DNA of 64,000 nt, taken from positions 186,001 through 250,000 of the forward strand of contig CBDCBO010000013.1 of assembly GCA_965214335.1 (NCBI GenBank), in the 5' to 3' direction. Under the pieces are notes generated by a model. It saw only the letters and a program-made list of their open reading frames with translations. It was not told the DNA's origin and did not search any database. Below are positions 53,567-63,419 of the stretch, one piece after another (the first letter of the stretch is position 1; every line of letters begins with the position of its first letter). The DNA is from Velthaea sp965214335 (lineage in GTDB: Bacteria > Vulcanimicrobiota > Vulcanimicrobiia > Vulcanimicrobiales > Vulcanimicrobiaceae). A program made the translations under genes and the position numbers.

Positions 53567-56500
53567 TGCGACTCACGCAGCTCTTCGTCAATCGGCCGCC
53601 GTTGGTCTTCGTTGCCATCGCGCTGGTGGCGATCGTTGGCTTATTTTCGCTCGCGACGCTGGTGCAGCAGCAGTTCCCCAACATCGATTTCCCAACGATC
53701 AATGTGAGCGCGTCGTATCCCGGGGCGTCACCGTCGGAACTGCGCGACGCCGTTGTCCGGCCGCTCGAAGATGCGATCGCCGGCGCGCCCGATCTCGATC
53801 ACATCACGACGTCGATTCAACAGAACCAGGCGTCGATTTCGGCCACCTTCTCACTCGACTCGAATCAGACTACCGATCTGACCGAAGTGCAAAACCGGAT
53901 TCAGACCGCCCGCAGCGCGTTGCCGTCCGATCTCCCCGCGCCGTCGGTACGCAGCTTCGATCCGGCCCAAGCGACGGTCGTCACCTTGGCACTGACGTCG
54001 AGTTCGCTGAGTCTGGCCCGGCTGTCGGCACTCGTTAACTACAACATCGTTCCCGCGCTCGAACAAGTCGACGGCATCTCGAACGTCGGCGCGAACGGCA
54101 CGGTGACGCCCGCGATCGAAGTGACCGTCGACCCGCAGAAACTGTCGAGCTTTGGTTTTACGGCCAACGACGTGGTGAGCGCGATCCAGTCGAACAACGT
54201 TCGCGCGCCGGGCGGAATCGCATATTTGGGAAATCGCGAAACGTCGATCGATGTGCGCGGTGACGTGCAATCGCCGCAATCGATTGCCGGTTTGTTGTTG
54301 AGTGGATCGACCGCCGTGTTAACCGGGGCGACCTCACCATCGGGGACACTCACGCAGAAGTATACCGGCGCAAGTGGCTCCACCAATCAAGCCTTAGCGT
54401 TAGGCGGCAGCGCGACGTCCGGTGCCGCCGGCGCGACTACCGCGCCCTTTACTACCGCCGCCCGGCTGCCCCAAATCAGCGACGTGGCGCGCGTGAGCGA
54501 CTATTACGAACCCAAACGCGTGGCCTCATACGTCGACGGCAAATACGCACTCACGCTCAACGTGCAGAAGGCGACCGGCGCAAGTGAGGTCACGTCGTCG
54601 CAGAACGTGCTAGCCGCACTGCCGGCAATCGAAGCACAATATCCGGACATCGCCTTTAAGATTCTCAACGTTCAAGCCGACGAAACCAAGGCCGAACTGT
54701 ACGGCGTTCTGCAGACGCTCGTCGAAGGCATCGTTTTCACCGGCATTGCCATGCTGCTGTTCTTGCGCTCGTGGCGCAACGCGCTCGTCGTCATGATCGC
54801 GATACCAACGTCGCTTTTCGTTACGTTTTTCTTCATGAAGCTGGCGAATTTCACTATCGATACGGTCTCGCTGCTGGCGATGACGCTCATCATCGGCATC
54901 CTCGTCGATGACTCGATCGTGGTTCTCGAAAACGTCGAGCGTCACTACGAAGACGGCGAAGCGCCACGCACCGCGGCGATCCTCGGCCGCTCCGAGATCG
55001 GGGCCGCGGCGGTCGTCATCACGCTCGTCGACGTCGTCGTATTTTTACCGATCGCCTTTTTGCCCGGTCAGACGGGGCGTTTCTTAGGCGAGTTCGGCGT
55101 GGTCGTGACCATCGCGACGCTCACATCGCTGGCGACGTCGTTTACCATCACGCCGTCGCTCGCCGGTAATTGGTCGCTGCTCTCGAAGTGGAAACCGCCC
55201 GGCTTCGTGCTCGGATTCGCCGACAACTTCGCGCGTCTGCGCAACTTCTATAGCGAAGGGATCTTGCTGCGCGCGCTGCGTGCCCCGTTCGTCGTTATCG
55301 GCGTGTCGGCGCTGCTGACGGCCGGCGCGATCGCCCTCATCCCGCTCGGCTACATCGGCTTTGAGTTCATTCCGTCAGTCGACCGCGGCCAAGTATTCGT
55401 TGCGATCCAATATCCGACCGGCACCCCGCTAGCGACCACCGATGCGTCGGTGCGCGCACTGACCGCAGCCTACTTACAACTTCCCGCCGTGCAGACGATC
55501 ACGTCGACGTCCGGCTCGTCGCAAGCCGGATTCGGCGGCAGCCTCAACCTCGGCTCGAACGGCCAGCTGCGGGTCTTTCTCGATCCCAAGCGCAGTCAGA
55601 CGACGGACGCGGTGGCGCGCAGCATGACCATCATCGGCCATAAAGTTGTGCCCAATGCGCGCGTGACGGCGATTCCCGCGACCGGCACCCGCGGCGGTAA
55701 TTCACAACCGATCGACGTGACGGTCAGCACGACCCGCGGCGAGCCCGATGCGTACGCGGCCCAGATTCTGGGCGTCTTACAAGACACGCCGGGAACCGCG
55801 AACGTGAACAGCTCCTCGCTCAACCTCACGCCGCAGATCGACATCGGCTTCGACCGCGACCGGGCGCGCGCGCTCAATCTCGATATCGGCTCGGCGGCCG
55901 AGGCGGTCAAAGCCGCGTTCGGCGGTACGTTGGCGACCCAATTCGACACCACGAGCGGCACCAAGTACGTTCAAGTGCTCTATCCGTACGCGGATCAAAC
56001 GAGCCTTGCGACGCTGAGGTCGATTACTTTGCGCTCGCGCACCGGAGCCATCGTGCATCTCGGTGACGTCGCGATTCTGCAGAATAGTCCGGCTGAGGCG
56101 CTCATCACGCGCAATAATCGCCAAACCGTCATCCACTTGAGCAGCAACGTCGCGCCCGGTGCCGCGTTGTCGACCGTTCAAGCCGATTTCGCGCGCCGTG
56201 TCCAAGCGCTGCACTTACCGAATACCGTGATCGTGGGAACGGGCGCCGGCGGACAGCAGCAAAACCTCAATCAAACCGTGAGCGGCCTTGGCATATCGCT
56301 GATCCTCTCGTTCTCATTGGTGTTTTTGCTGCTCATCGCGCTGTACAACGCGTATCGCGCGCCGTTCGTGATCTTGTTCGCCGTGCCGGTAGCGGCCATC
56401 GGCGCTTTCGGCGCACTCGCGATTACCGGCCAGAGCCTCAATCTGTATTCGCTCATCGGTGTCGTGATGCTCGTCGGTCTGGTCAGTAAAAACGGCATTC

Positions 56501-56835
56501 TGCTGATCGACTTCGCGCAGCTCAAAGTGTTGCACGGGATGGATAAACGCAGCGCCATCACGCAGGCCGCGCGCGAGCGCTTCCGGCCGATCGTGATGAC
56601 GACGGTCTCGATGATCGCGGGCATGCTGCCGCTGGCGTTGGCGCTCGATCCCGGCTCGGCGGCGAAACGATCGCTCGGCACCGTCGTGATCGGCGGCCTG
56701 ACCAGCTCGATGCTTCTAACGCTGCTGTTGGTCCCCGTGGTCTACATGTGGATCGCTCCCGGTCCACCACAGAACATCGTCCGCGGGACGCTCGGCGACG
56801 GAGCCGCGGCCCGGATCCCGTTGGAGTCCGCTTAG
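53566..56835 (+). CDS. RND efflux inner-membrane pump 1 (MdtB/MdtC-like)
   Basis: 1089 aa, twelve TM helices and two large periplasmic loops. Proton-relay motifs are present: ILVDDSIVVLENVERH in TM4 and LVSKNGILLIDFA in TM10. An internal insertion of about 60 residues rich in Thr/Ser/Ala (from about 240, LSGSTAVLTGATSPSG) lies in the first periplasmic loop, a feature lacking or shorter in the second pump. Together with the second pump it resembles the MdtBC heterotrimer. Confidence 0.93.
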   Translation: MRLTQLFVNRPPLVFVAIALVAIVGLFSLATLVQQQFPNIDFPTINVSASYPGASPSELRDAVVRPLEDAIAGAPDLDHITTSIQQNQASISATFSLDSNQTTDLTEVQNRIQTARSALPSDLPAPSVRSFDPAQATVVTLALTSSSLSLARLSALVNYNIVPALEQVDGISNVGANGTVTPAIEVTVDPQKLSSFGFTANDVVSAIQSNNVRAPGGIAYLGNRETSIDVRGDVQSPQSIAGLLLSGSTAVLTGATSPSGTLTQKYTGASGSTNQALALGGSATSGAAGATTAPFTTAARLPQISDVARVSDYYEPKRVASYVDGKYALTLNVQKATGASEVTSSQNVLAALPAIEAQYPDIAFKILNVQADETKAELYGVLQTLVEGIVFTGIAMLLFLRSWRNALVVMIAIPTSLFVTFFFMKLANFTIDTVSLLAMTLIIGILVDDSIVVLENVERHYEDGEAPRTAAILGRSEIGAAAVVITLVDVVVFLPIAFLPGQTGRFLGEFGVVVTIATLTSLATSFTITPSLAGNWSLLSKWKPPGFVLGFADNFARLRNFYSEGILLRALRAPFVVIGVSALLTAGAIALIPLGYIGFEFIPSVDRGQVFVAIQYPTGTPLATTDASVRALTAAYLQLPAVQTITSTSGSSQAGFGGSLNLGSNGQLRVFLDPKRSQTTDAVARSMTIIGHKVVPNARVTAIPATGTRGGNSQPIDVTVSTTRGEPDAYAAQILGVLQDTPGTANVNSSSLNLTPQIDIGFDRDRARALNLDIGSAAEAVKAAFGGTLATQFDTTSGTKYVQVLYPYADQTSLATLRSITLRSRTGAIVHLGDVAILQNSPAEALITRNNRQTVIHLSSNVAPGAALSTVQADFARRVQALHLPNTVIVGTGAGGQQQNLNQTVSGLGISLILSFSLVFLLLIALYNAYRAPFVILFAVPVAAIGAFGALAITGQSLNLYSLIGVVMLVGLVSKNGILLIDFAQLKVLHGMDKRSAITQAARERFRPIVMTTVSMIAGMLPLALALDPGSAAKRSLGTVVIGGLTSSMLLTLLLVPVVYMWIAPGPPQNIVRGTLGDGAAARIPLESA

Positions 56836-59800
56836 ATGTCGCTCACCCGCCTCTTCGTTCAGCGCCCGACGCTCGTCACGGTTTTTCTGGCGCTCGTTAT
56901 TTTAGCCGGCTCCATTGCCGGTTTCGCGCTCGTACAACAACAGTTTCCGAGCACCGACGTACCATCGATTCAGGTGCTCGTCAGCTATCCCGGCGCGTCG
57001 ACGACCGAGATGCGTGACGCGATCGTGCGCCCGCTCGAAGATCAGCTGGCCGGATCACCCAATCTCGATCATCTCGAAACGTCGATTCAACCGGGCGCCG
57101 CTTCGATCATCGCCGTGTTCGGGCTGAACTCGGATCAAAATAACGACCTCGTGCAAGTGCAGGGCCGCGTGCAAAACGCCCAACATTCGCTACCCAACGA
57201 CGTCACGACACCACAGATCGCGCTCTACAATCCGAGTGAGGCAGTCGTCGTCTCGCTCATCCTGCGTTCGCAGTCGATCTCTACCGGTGACCTTTCGTCG
57301 CTGACCATCAATAAAATCGTACCGTCACTCGAACAAATTCCGGGCGTTTCGTACGTGCAGCAGAACGGCACGGTGACACCCTCGATTCAAGTCGCGGTCA
57401 ATCCGCAGGCGTTATCGTCATCGGGCTTTACCTTGACCGATATCGTCAGCGCGATAACTAATAATAACGTTCGTGCGCCGGGCGGCATTCTCTACGCACC
57501 GAATCGCGAAACGAATCTCGACGTGCGCGGCGACATTCAAAACGTGGCGACCGTCGCCGGTCTGCTGCTCGGCAACGGCAGCGGCGGCGCGAGCACGGGA
57601 ACGACCAACGTTTTTACCACTCAACCGCGCTTACTTCGGATCGGCGACGTGGCGAATGTTACCGACACGAACGAGACGCAGCGCGTCTTCGCCTATTCGC
57701 AGGGCGTTCCGTGTGTCACGCTCGACATCCAGAAGTCGGCCGGGACGAGCGAGGTGGAAACATCCAAGGCGGTGCTGGCGGCGCTGCCGGCTCTGCAACG
57801 CACCTACCCTGACGTCCAATTTTCAGTCCTCAACGTCCAGTCGACATACACGCAGCAACAACTGAGCGACGTGTTGCGGACGCTCATCGAAGCGATCGCC
57901 TTCACCGGCCTGGTCATGCTCTTCTTCTTGCGCTCGTGGCGTAACGCGGTCGTGGTGATGATTGCCATTCCATCATCGTTGTTGGTCACGCTGGCCGCTA
58001 TGAAGCTGGCCCACTTCACGCTCGATACCGTTTCACTCTTGGCCATGACGCTCATCATCGGCATTCTCGTCGACGACTCGATCGTCGTGCTCGAGAACGT
58101 CGAACGTCATCACCGCCGCGGCGAAGCACCGGAACTGGCGGCGATCAACGGCCGGAGCGAAATCGGCGTGGCGGCGATCGTCATCACGCTCGTCGACGTG
58201 GTCGTGTTCTTGCCGATCTCGTTTCTGCCCGGATCGGTGGGCTTATTTTTACGTGAATTCGGTCTGGTCGTAACGGTCGCCACCTTGACGTCGCTATTTG
58301 TCTCATTCAGCGTAACGCCGGCGTTGGCCGGCCGCTGGGCGTTGCTCTCGCATTGGCGACCCTGGCCGATCATCGAGGGCTTCACCGCGCGCTTCGAGGC
58401 GGCGCGTGAAGCCTACGTCGGTCGCGCGCTGAATTGGGCGTTCCAGAATAGCGCGGTCGTCGCGATCGTATCGGTCGTCTCGCTGGTGGCCGCCTGCGCG
58501 CTCATTCCGCTGGGCATCGTGGGCTTCGAGTATATCCCGCCCGTCGACCGCGGCGAACTCTACGTGACCGTCACGTATCCGCCCGGGACACCGCTGGAAA
58601 CGACCCGGCGCGGCGTGCTGGCGGTCGAGCGGATCGTCGATCGCGTACCCGACATCCAAAGCGAATCAACGATGGCCGGTGCCTATTTAGGCCAGTTGAC
58701 CGGTTATATCGACAATGGCGCTATCGGCCAAATTAACATCTTTCTCAAAGACGGTCGCGCTCATCCGACCGCGTATTGGGCGTCCGAACTCCAAGCGCAA
58801 GCGCAGAAAGCCGTGCCCGGCGCGTCCGTCGTCGCGGTGCCGGCGACCGACATCTCGGGCGGCAACTCGCAGCCGGTCGATGAAGTCATCTCAAGTCTCG
58901 ACGGTCAGCCCCAAAAGTATGCGGCCCAGGTGGCAGCGGCACTCGCCGCGACGCCGGGCGCACTCGATGTCACCTCATCGGCGACCGCCGACGCACCCCA
59001 AGTCGAAGTCGAATTCGATCGCGACCGCGCGCGCTCGCTCGACGCCGGCGTCGGAACCGCGTCGACTGCCGTTCGGGCGGCGTTCGGCGGCGATTTAGCC
59101 ACCCAATTTACCGGCGCCGACGGACTTAAAGACGTTCTGGTGACGTATCCGCAAGCGCAGCAGACATCGCTTGCGGCGATTGCGGCGATTCCGATCCGGG
59201 CCGGGAACGGCGCGCTCATTCACGTCGGCGATATTGCGCGGCTCGTTCAAGCACCGGCACCGCCGATGATCATGCGAATCAACCGCCAGAGCGTCGTGTA
59301 CGTCGGGGCGAACTTAGCGTCGGGCGCGATTCTATCCAACGTGCAGCGCGACTTCGGCCGCCGTATCGCAAACTTGCATCTACCGGCCTCGGTAACGGTC
59401 GCGCCGTCGGCCGGCGGTAACGAACAACAGGTTGGTTCGACGGTCAACGGGATGTCGATTGCGCTGCTGCTTTCGATCGTGCTCGTCTATTTGCTCATGG
59501 TCGCGTTATACAATAGTTATCGCACGCCGTTCATCATCATGTTCTCGGTGCCGGTGGCGGTCGTCGGCGCGCTCGGCTCGCTGGCGCTCACGCATCAAAC
59601 ATTGAATTTATTTTCACTCATCGGTGCGGTGTTGCTCGTGGGTCTGGTGACCAAGAACGGCATCTTGCTCGTCGACTTCGCCAACATGCGCCGGCGCGAT
59701 GGGTTGGATCGCGTCGCCGCGATGCGTGAAGCGGCACGCGAACGCTTCCGGCCGATCATGATGACGACGATCGCGATGATCGCCGGCATGATTCCGCTGG

Positions 59801-60027
59801 CGCTGGTGCTCGATCCGGGCGCCCAGGCGCAACGGTCGCTCGGCACGGTGGTTATCGGCGGACTGGCGAGTTCGCTGCTGCTGACGTTGCTGCTGGTGCC
59901 CGTCGTGTACGCGGCGTTAGCCGTCGATCCGCCACGCGGCGGAACCGGCGGCGCGGAGACGCCGGGCGGGCTACGCCCGTCGGATGCGAGCGGCCCGGCA
60001 TTGCTCGATGCGCCGGTGCGGCGCTAA
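56836..60027 (+). CDS. RND efflux inner-membrane pump 2 (MdtB/MdtC-like)
   Basis: 1063 aa, tandem partner of pump 1 and starting at the base after its stop. Same layout: VDDSIVVLENVERHH in TM4, TKNGILLVDFANMRR in TM10, and repeated PxVNQFPxxDxP-type N terminus (VQQQFPSTDVPSIQV). The two pumps share stretches throughout and arose by duplication. The C-terminal tail is Gly/Pro-rich. The stop codon lies inside a hairpin overlapping the convergent peptidase gene. Confidence 0.93.
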   Translation: MSLTRLFVQRPTLVTVFLALVILAGSIAGFALVQQQFPSTDVPSIQVLVSYPGASTTEMRDAIVRPLEDQLAGSPNLDHLETSIQPGAASIIAVFGLNSDQNNDLVQVQGRVQNAQHSLPNDVTTPQIALYNPSEAVVVSLILRSQSISTGDLSSLTINKIVPSLEQIPGVSYVQQNGTVTPSIQVAVNPQALSSSGFTLTDIVSAITNNNVRAPGGILYAPNRETNLDVRGDIQNVATVAGLLLGNGSGGASTGTTNVFTTQPRLLRIGDVANVTDTNETQRVFAYSQGVPCVTLDIQKSAGTSEVETSKAVLAALPALQRTYPDVQFSVLNVQSTYTQQQLSDVLRTLIEAIAFTGLVMLFFLRSWRNAVVVMIAIPSSLLVTLAAMKLAHFTLDTVSLLAMTLIIGILVDDSIVVLENVERHHRRGEAPELAAINGRSEIGVAAIVITLVDVVVFLPISFLPGSVGLFLREFGLVVTVATLTSLFVSFSVTPALAGRWALLSHWRPWPIIEGFTARFEAAREAYVGRALNWAFQNSAVVAIVSVVSLVAACALIPLGIVGFEYIPPVDRGELYVTVTYPPGTPLETTRRGVLAVERIVDRVPDIQSESTMAGAYLGQLTGYIDNGAIGQINIFLKDGRAHPTAYWASELQAQAQKAVPGASVVAVPATDISGGNSQPVDEVISSLDGQPQKYAAQVAAALAATPGALDVTSSATADAPQVEVEFDRDRARSLDAGVGTASTAVRAAFGGDLATQFTGADGLKDVLVTYPQAQQTSLAAIAAIPIRAGNGALIHVGDIARLVQAPAPPMIMRINRQSVVYVGANLASGAILSNVQRDFGRRIANLHLPASVTVAPSAGGNEQQVGSTVNGMSIALLLSIVLVYLLMVALYNSYRTPFIIMFSVPVAVVGALGSLALTHQTLNLFSLIGAVLLVGLVTKNGILLVDFANMRRRDGLDRVAAMREAARERFRPIMMTTIAMIAGMIPLALVLDPGAQAQRSLGTVVIGGLASSLLLTLLLVPVVYAALAVDPPRGGTGGAETPGGLRPSDASGPALLDAPVRR

Positions 60028-60035
60028 CGCGCCGC
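60018..60035. other. Hairpin overlapping two convergent stop codons
   Basis: GCGGCGC-TAAC-GCGCCGC, a perfect 7-bp GC stem with a 4-nt loop. The plus-strand stop TAA (60025-60027) is in the loop, and the minus-strand stop TAG (60026-60024) spans the stem-loop junction. The two genes overlap by 4 bp here. The structure is symmetrical, so it can form in both transcripts. No T-run follows. Confidence 0.55.
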
Positions 60036-63000
60036 GGAGCGCCGCCCGCTGCGTTGCAGCAGCCGTTGCACCGCCGCGGCGAGTTGCGGGTCGTCGCCGC
60101 GATCCGCTGCTCCGGGCGGATTGTCAACGCGCAGGTCGACCGGGCGCGGATGCAGTTCCATATCGACGCCATCGTGCGCGAAGACGCGGGTCGAGGGCAG
60201 CCGCAGCGTCGAGCCGTCGGCGAGACCGGCCGAACTCGTGAAGATGATCCAGCCCGCCGTCGGCTCGCCGACGACCGTACCGCCGCGCAGCACACGGTAC
60301 GCTTCGGTAAAATTCTCAGCGTCCGACAGACTATGCTCGTTGACCACGAGCACCGAGGGTAAATCGAGGCTGCGTTGACCCAGCGCCGTTCGCTCGGGGG
60401 CGTCGCTGCCGAAGCGCGAAGCGAACCGCACGTACTCGCGCCGCGTCAAGACGTCGACGGCATACGGGTCGACAAAGCCGCCGAGGTTGTTGCGAATGTC
60501 GACCACGACGCCCGCTTTGGCGCGGTTCTGCACGTCCAGATCGGTGTAGAAGGTGCGCAGCGATTCCTCACCCATGTCGAGCAGATGCACGTAACCGATA
60601 CGGCCGCCGCTGAGACGTTCGACAAACCGGCGGCGGCTTTCAACCCAAGCCGTATACCACAAGTTTTGTTCGGCCGGCGTGTCGATGGGAAGTACGGCCA
60701 CGCTGCGCGCCGCTGTCCGATCCCCATGCGGTGCGATCCGCAGCAAGGTGCGTTTGCCGATCCGGTTGGCGAGCACGTCGTCGATGTCGGTGTCACGGTT
60801 GACCGGCTCGTTCTCGACGCCGACCACCTCGTCACCCACCGCCACCCCGCCGACGAGTGCCAGCGGACCAAGCGGAGCGAGTTCGGCGATCCGCAATTGG
60901 CCATTGCGCGCGTACGCATCGGCGTCCCATTGCACCCCGAGCCGACCCGTGACGTAGCGCGGCACGCCCGGCGGCCGCGGCCCGCCGATACCAAGATGCG
61001 AGGAGTTGAGTTCGCCCAGCATGAGCGAGATGATGCGGCGCAATTCGTCGGGCGTCCGCGCGCCCAGCGCGTGCGGCGCGTAGATGCGCTCGACGGCGTT
61101 CCAGTCGGCGCCGTGAAAGTTCGGGTCGGCATACCAGCGGTCGAGCAGCGACCAGGCCTGCGCGAAGATCAATGATTTCTCGCGCGAAAAATCCACATCG
61201 TATTCGGCGGCGACAGCCAACCGGCGCGGCTTCATCATATCGAGGCCAATGGTCCAGATCGCGCCGGCATCGAGATAATAGAGTGACCGGCCATCGGCAG
61301 TGACCGCGACGTCGGCTTTCTGGCCCGGCGTGCTGGTGAGTTGATGCGCAATCTGGGGCTCGTCCGACGTATCGTCGATGGGGTACGCATAAATGTTCTG
61401 CTGCCCGGCCGCGTCGGCAACGAGCACGAGCGACTTATCGTCGGGCGTGGTGACGACGCTGCTGACGTCGAGGCCGGTCGCCAAGAACGACAACCGCTGC
61501 TCGATGCCGGCAAACGCGATCCTCGTCGTGCGCGACGGCGCGGCGGTTGGCGATGCACCCGGTGACGGTCGCGCCGCCGCCTGCGGCACCGGCGTCGCGA
61601 CGGTTCGCGACGGCAACTCATTGTGCGCCGGCGCGTCGAACAGACGCCGGTACGCGTCTTCCCGAAAGCGCGGCGAACGCGGCACCAGATCGACCTGCGC
61701 GACCTGGCCGTTTTCCGTGCGCTGCGACGTCACCACAAATAGGCGCGTGCCGTCGGTCGACCAGGCCACCGGCCCGGCGTTCCCGTTGGGCAAGAACGTC
61801 ACGGCGTGCGTTTCACCACCCGCCGTACGCACCACGCGGACGTTGGAAAAGCCCTTCTCCGAATCGACGTACGCGATCCAATCGCCGGCCGGTGAAAACG
61901 CGATGTCGCGCAGATCGCCGAACGGCCGGCGATCCATGAAGCCACGCGCAACGATGCGATCGGCCTGCGTTGCAACGTCGAGGACGTGCAGTTCGCGCCC
62001 ATCGCGCACGAACGCGAGACGCGTTCCATCGGGCGACCAATGCGGATAGTCATCATGCCGGCCGGCCGGCGTGAGTCGGCGTTCTGCGCCGTCCGGCAGC
62101 GTCGCGGTCGCAATGGCCTGCTCCGTTCCGCGATCGACGACATACGCGATACGCCGGCTATCTTTCGACCACACCGGGAGATCGTAGGCCGCACCGGGCG
62201 CTGATGTGACCTGCTGGACCGTCGCATCCTCGCCGCTGCTCGCGGCGAAGACCCGGCCGCGCGCCACGAACGCAACCTTCTTTGCGTCGGGCGCCAGCGC
62301 TAAGGCGCTGAACCGATTCATCGCCACGGTGTGGGTAACGCCGGTAACACCGTCGGCGCCGCTGAGTTCGATCGGCACCCGATGCACCGTCGCTCCGGCG
62401 ATATCGTAGGTCCAAATCGCCATTGCGTGCTCGAAGGCAATCGTGCGTCCGTCACGCGAAATCGTCGGCCACACAATTGATTCGCCGCCGAGCGCCGTCA
62501 AGCGCCGCAATCCGCCCGCCGCATGCGACCACAGTTGATCGCTGCCGCTACGATCCGACACGAAGTAGAGCGTCGCGCCGTCGGGCGACCACATCGGCCA
62601 ACGATCCTTGGCCTCCCCATTGGTGATACGCTCGAAGCGATGCGCGGGTCCGGCAACGACGATTTCATCCTGGTCCATGTGGCTGTGGCCGCGGCGCCAC
62701 CATTGCACGAAACCGTTGCGCACGTAGGCCACGGTGCGACCGTCCGGCGCCGGCGCCGCCTGCATCGCGTTGACGAAGCGCTCGCTCACTACCCGCATCG
62801 GCGTTCCGCCGGCGGCGGCGACGCGCATGATGTCGCCGTCGTACACGATATTATGTGCACTGCTCGTAAAATACACGAAGCGACTGTCGGCCGACCAGCC
62901 GTCGAGCTCGGGCGTCACGTCATCGTGCGTTACCCGCGCGACCGTTCCGCCGGCCAGCGCCATCGTATAGATTCCGGTCGCGCCGGCTCGCGAATTCACG

Positions 63001-63335
63001 AACGCGATCAGCCGTCCATCCGGTGAGAACATCGGCCGCGACGCGGAGCCGCCGGTTGCGACCAGTAAGCGCGCCGCACCGCCGCCGGCCGCCACGATCC
63101 AGACATCGCCGCCGGTCACGAAGGCGATCTGCGCGTGATCCGGCGAGATCGCCGGCTCGGCGAAGCTTGCGACGGCCGCGGGCGCCGGCTCGCCCGATGC
63201 GGGCGGCACGGTCACCGCAGCGGTGGCGAACACCGCTCCGGCGGTACGCGCGTCGGTCGTCCACTGCGGGCCGCACACGAGGGCGACGGCGATGGTAAGG
63301 GCGAGCGTTGTGCGGATGAGTCGGCCGGCGTGCAT
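60024..63335 (-). CDS. Secreted Tricorn-like S41 peptidase
   Basis: 1103 aa. Signal peptide about 5-30. Then two beta-propellers built from WD40-like/PD40 repeats (PISPDHAQIAFVTGG, WSPDGATLYFVSDRSG, SPDGTRLAFVRDG), together about 55-680. A short core region, a PDZ domain about 815-870 (GVAVGDEVVGVENEPV), and the S41 serine-peptidase fold follow. The catalytic Ser is in NEHSLSDAENF, and the Glu near GVDMELHP completes the Tricorn-type active site. Tricorn trims peptides from larger proteases; here the signal peptide puts it in the periplasm. Convergent with the RND operon. Confidence 0.9.
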   Translation of the reverse strand: MHAGRLIRTTLALTIAVALVCGPQWTTDARTAGAVFATAAVTVPPASGEPAPAAVASFAEPAISPDHAQIAFVTGGDVWIVAAGGGAARLLVATGGSASRPMFSPDGRLIAFVNSRAGATGIYTMALAGGTVARVTHDDVTPELDGWSADSRFVYFTSSAHNIVYDGDIMRVAAAGGTPMRVVSERFVNAMQAAPAPDGRTVAYVRNGFVQWWRRGHSHMDQDEIVVAGPAHRFERITNGEAKDRWPMWSPDGATLYFVSDRSGSDQLWSHAAGGLRRLTALGGESIVWPTISRDGRTIAFEHAMAIWTYDIAGATVHRVPIELSGADGVTGVTHTVAMNRFSALALAPDAKKVAFVARGRVFAASSGEDATVQQVTSAPGAAYDLPVWSKDSRRIAYVVDRGTEQAIATATLPDGAERRLTPAGRHDDYPHWSPDGTRLAFVRDGRELHVLDVATQADRIVARGFMDRRPFGDLRDIAFSPAGDWIAYVDSEKGFSNVRVVRTAGGETHAVTFLPNGNAGPVAWSTDGTRLFVVTSQRTENGQVAQVDLVPRSPRFREDAYRRLFDAPAHNELPSRTVATPVPQAAARPSPGASPTAAPSRTTRIAFAGIEQRLSFLATGLDVSSVVTTPDDKSLVLVADAAGQQNIYAYPIDDTSDEPQIAHQLTSTPGQKADVAVTADGRSLYYLDAGAIWTIGLDMMKPRRLAVAAEYDVDFSREKSLIFAQAWSLLDRWYADPNFHGADWNAVERIYAPHALGARTPDELRRIISLMLGELNSSHLGIGGPRPPGVPRYVTGRLGVQWDADAYARNGQLRIAELAPLGPLALVGGVAVGDEVVGVENEPVNRDTDIDDVLANRIGKRTLLRIAPHGDRTAARSVAVLPIDTPAEQNLWYTAWVESRRRFVERLSGGRIGYVHLLDMGEESLRTFYTDLDVQNRAKAGVVVDIRNNLGGFVDPYAVDVLTRREYVRFASRFGSDAPERTALGQRSLDLPSVLVVNEHSLSDAENFTEAYRVLRGGTVVGEPTAGWIIFTSSAGLADGSTLRLPSTRVFAHDGVDMELHPRPVDLRVDNPPGAADRGDDPQLAAAVQRLLQRSGRRSAAR

Positions 63336-63419
63336 GCGCCGCGTTTCGGACCCCGAGACGCAGAGCCTTTGCGCCGCTATTGCGCGTCTGTCAGCGAGCG
63401 CTGCACGCCGCGCGGCCGG

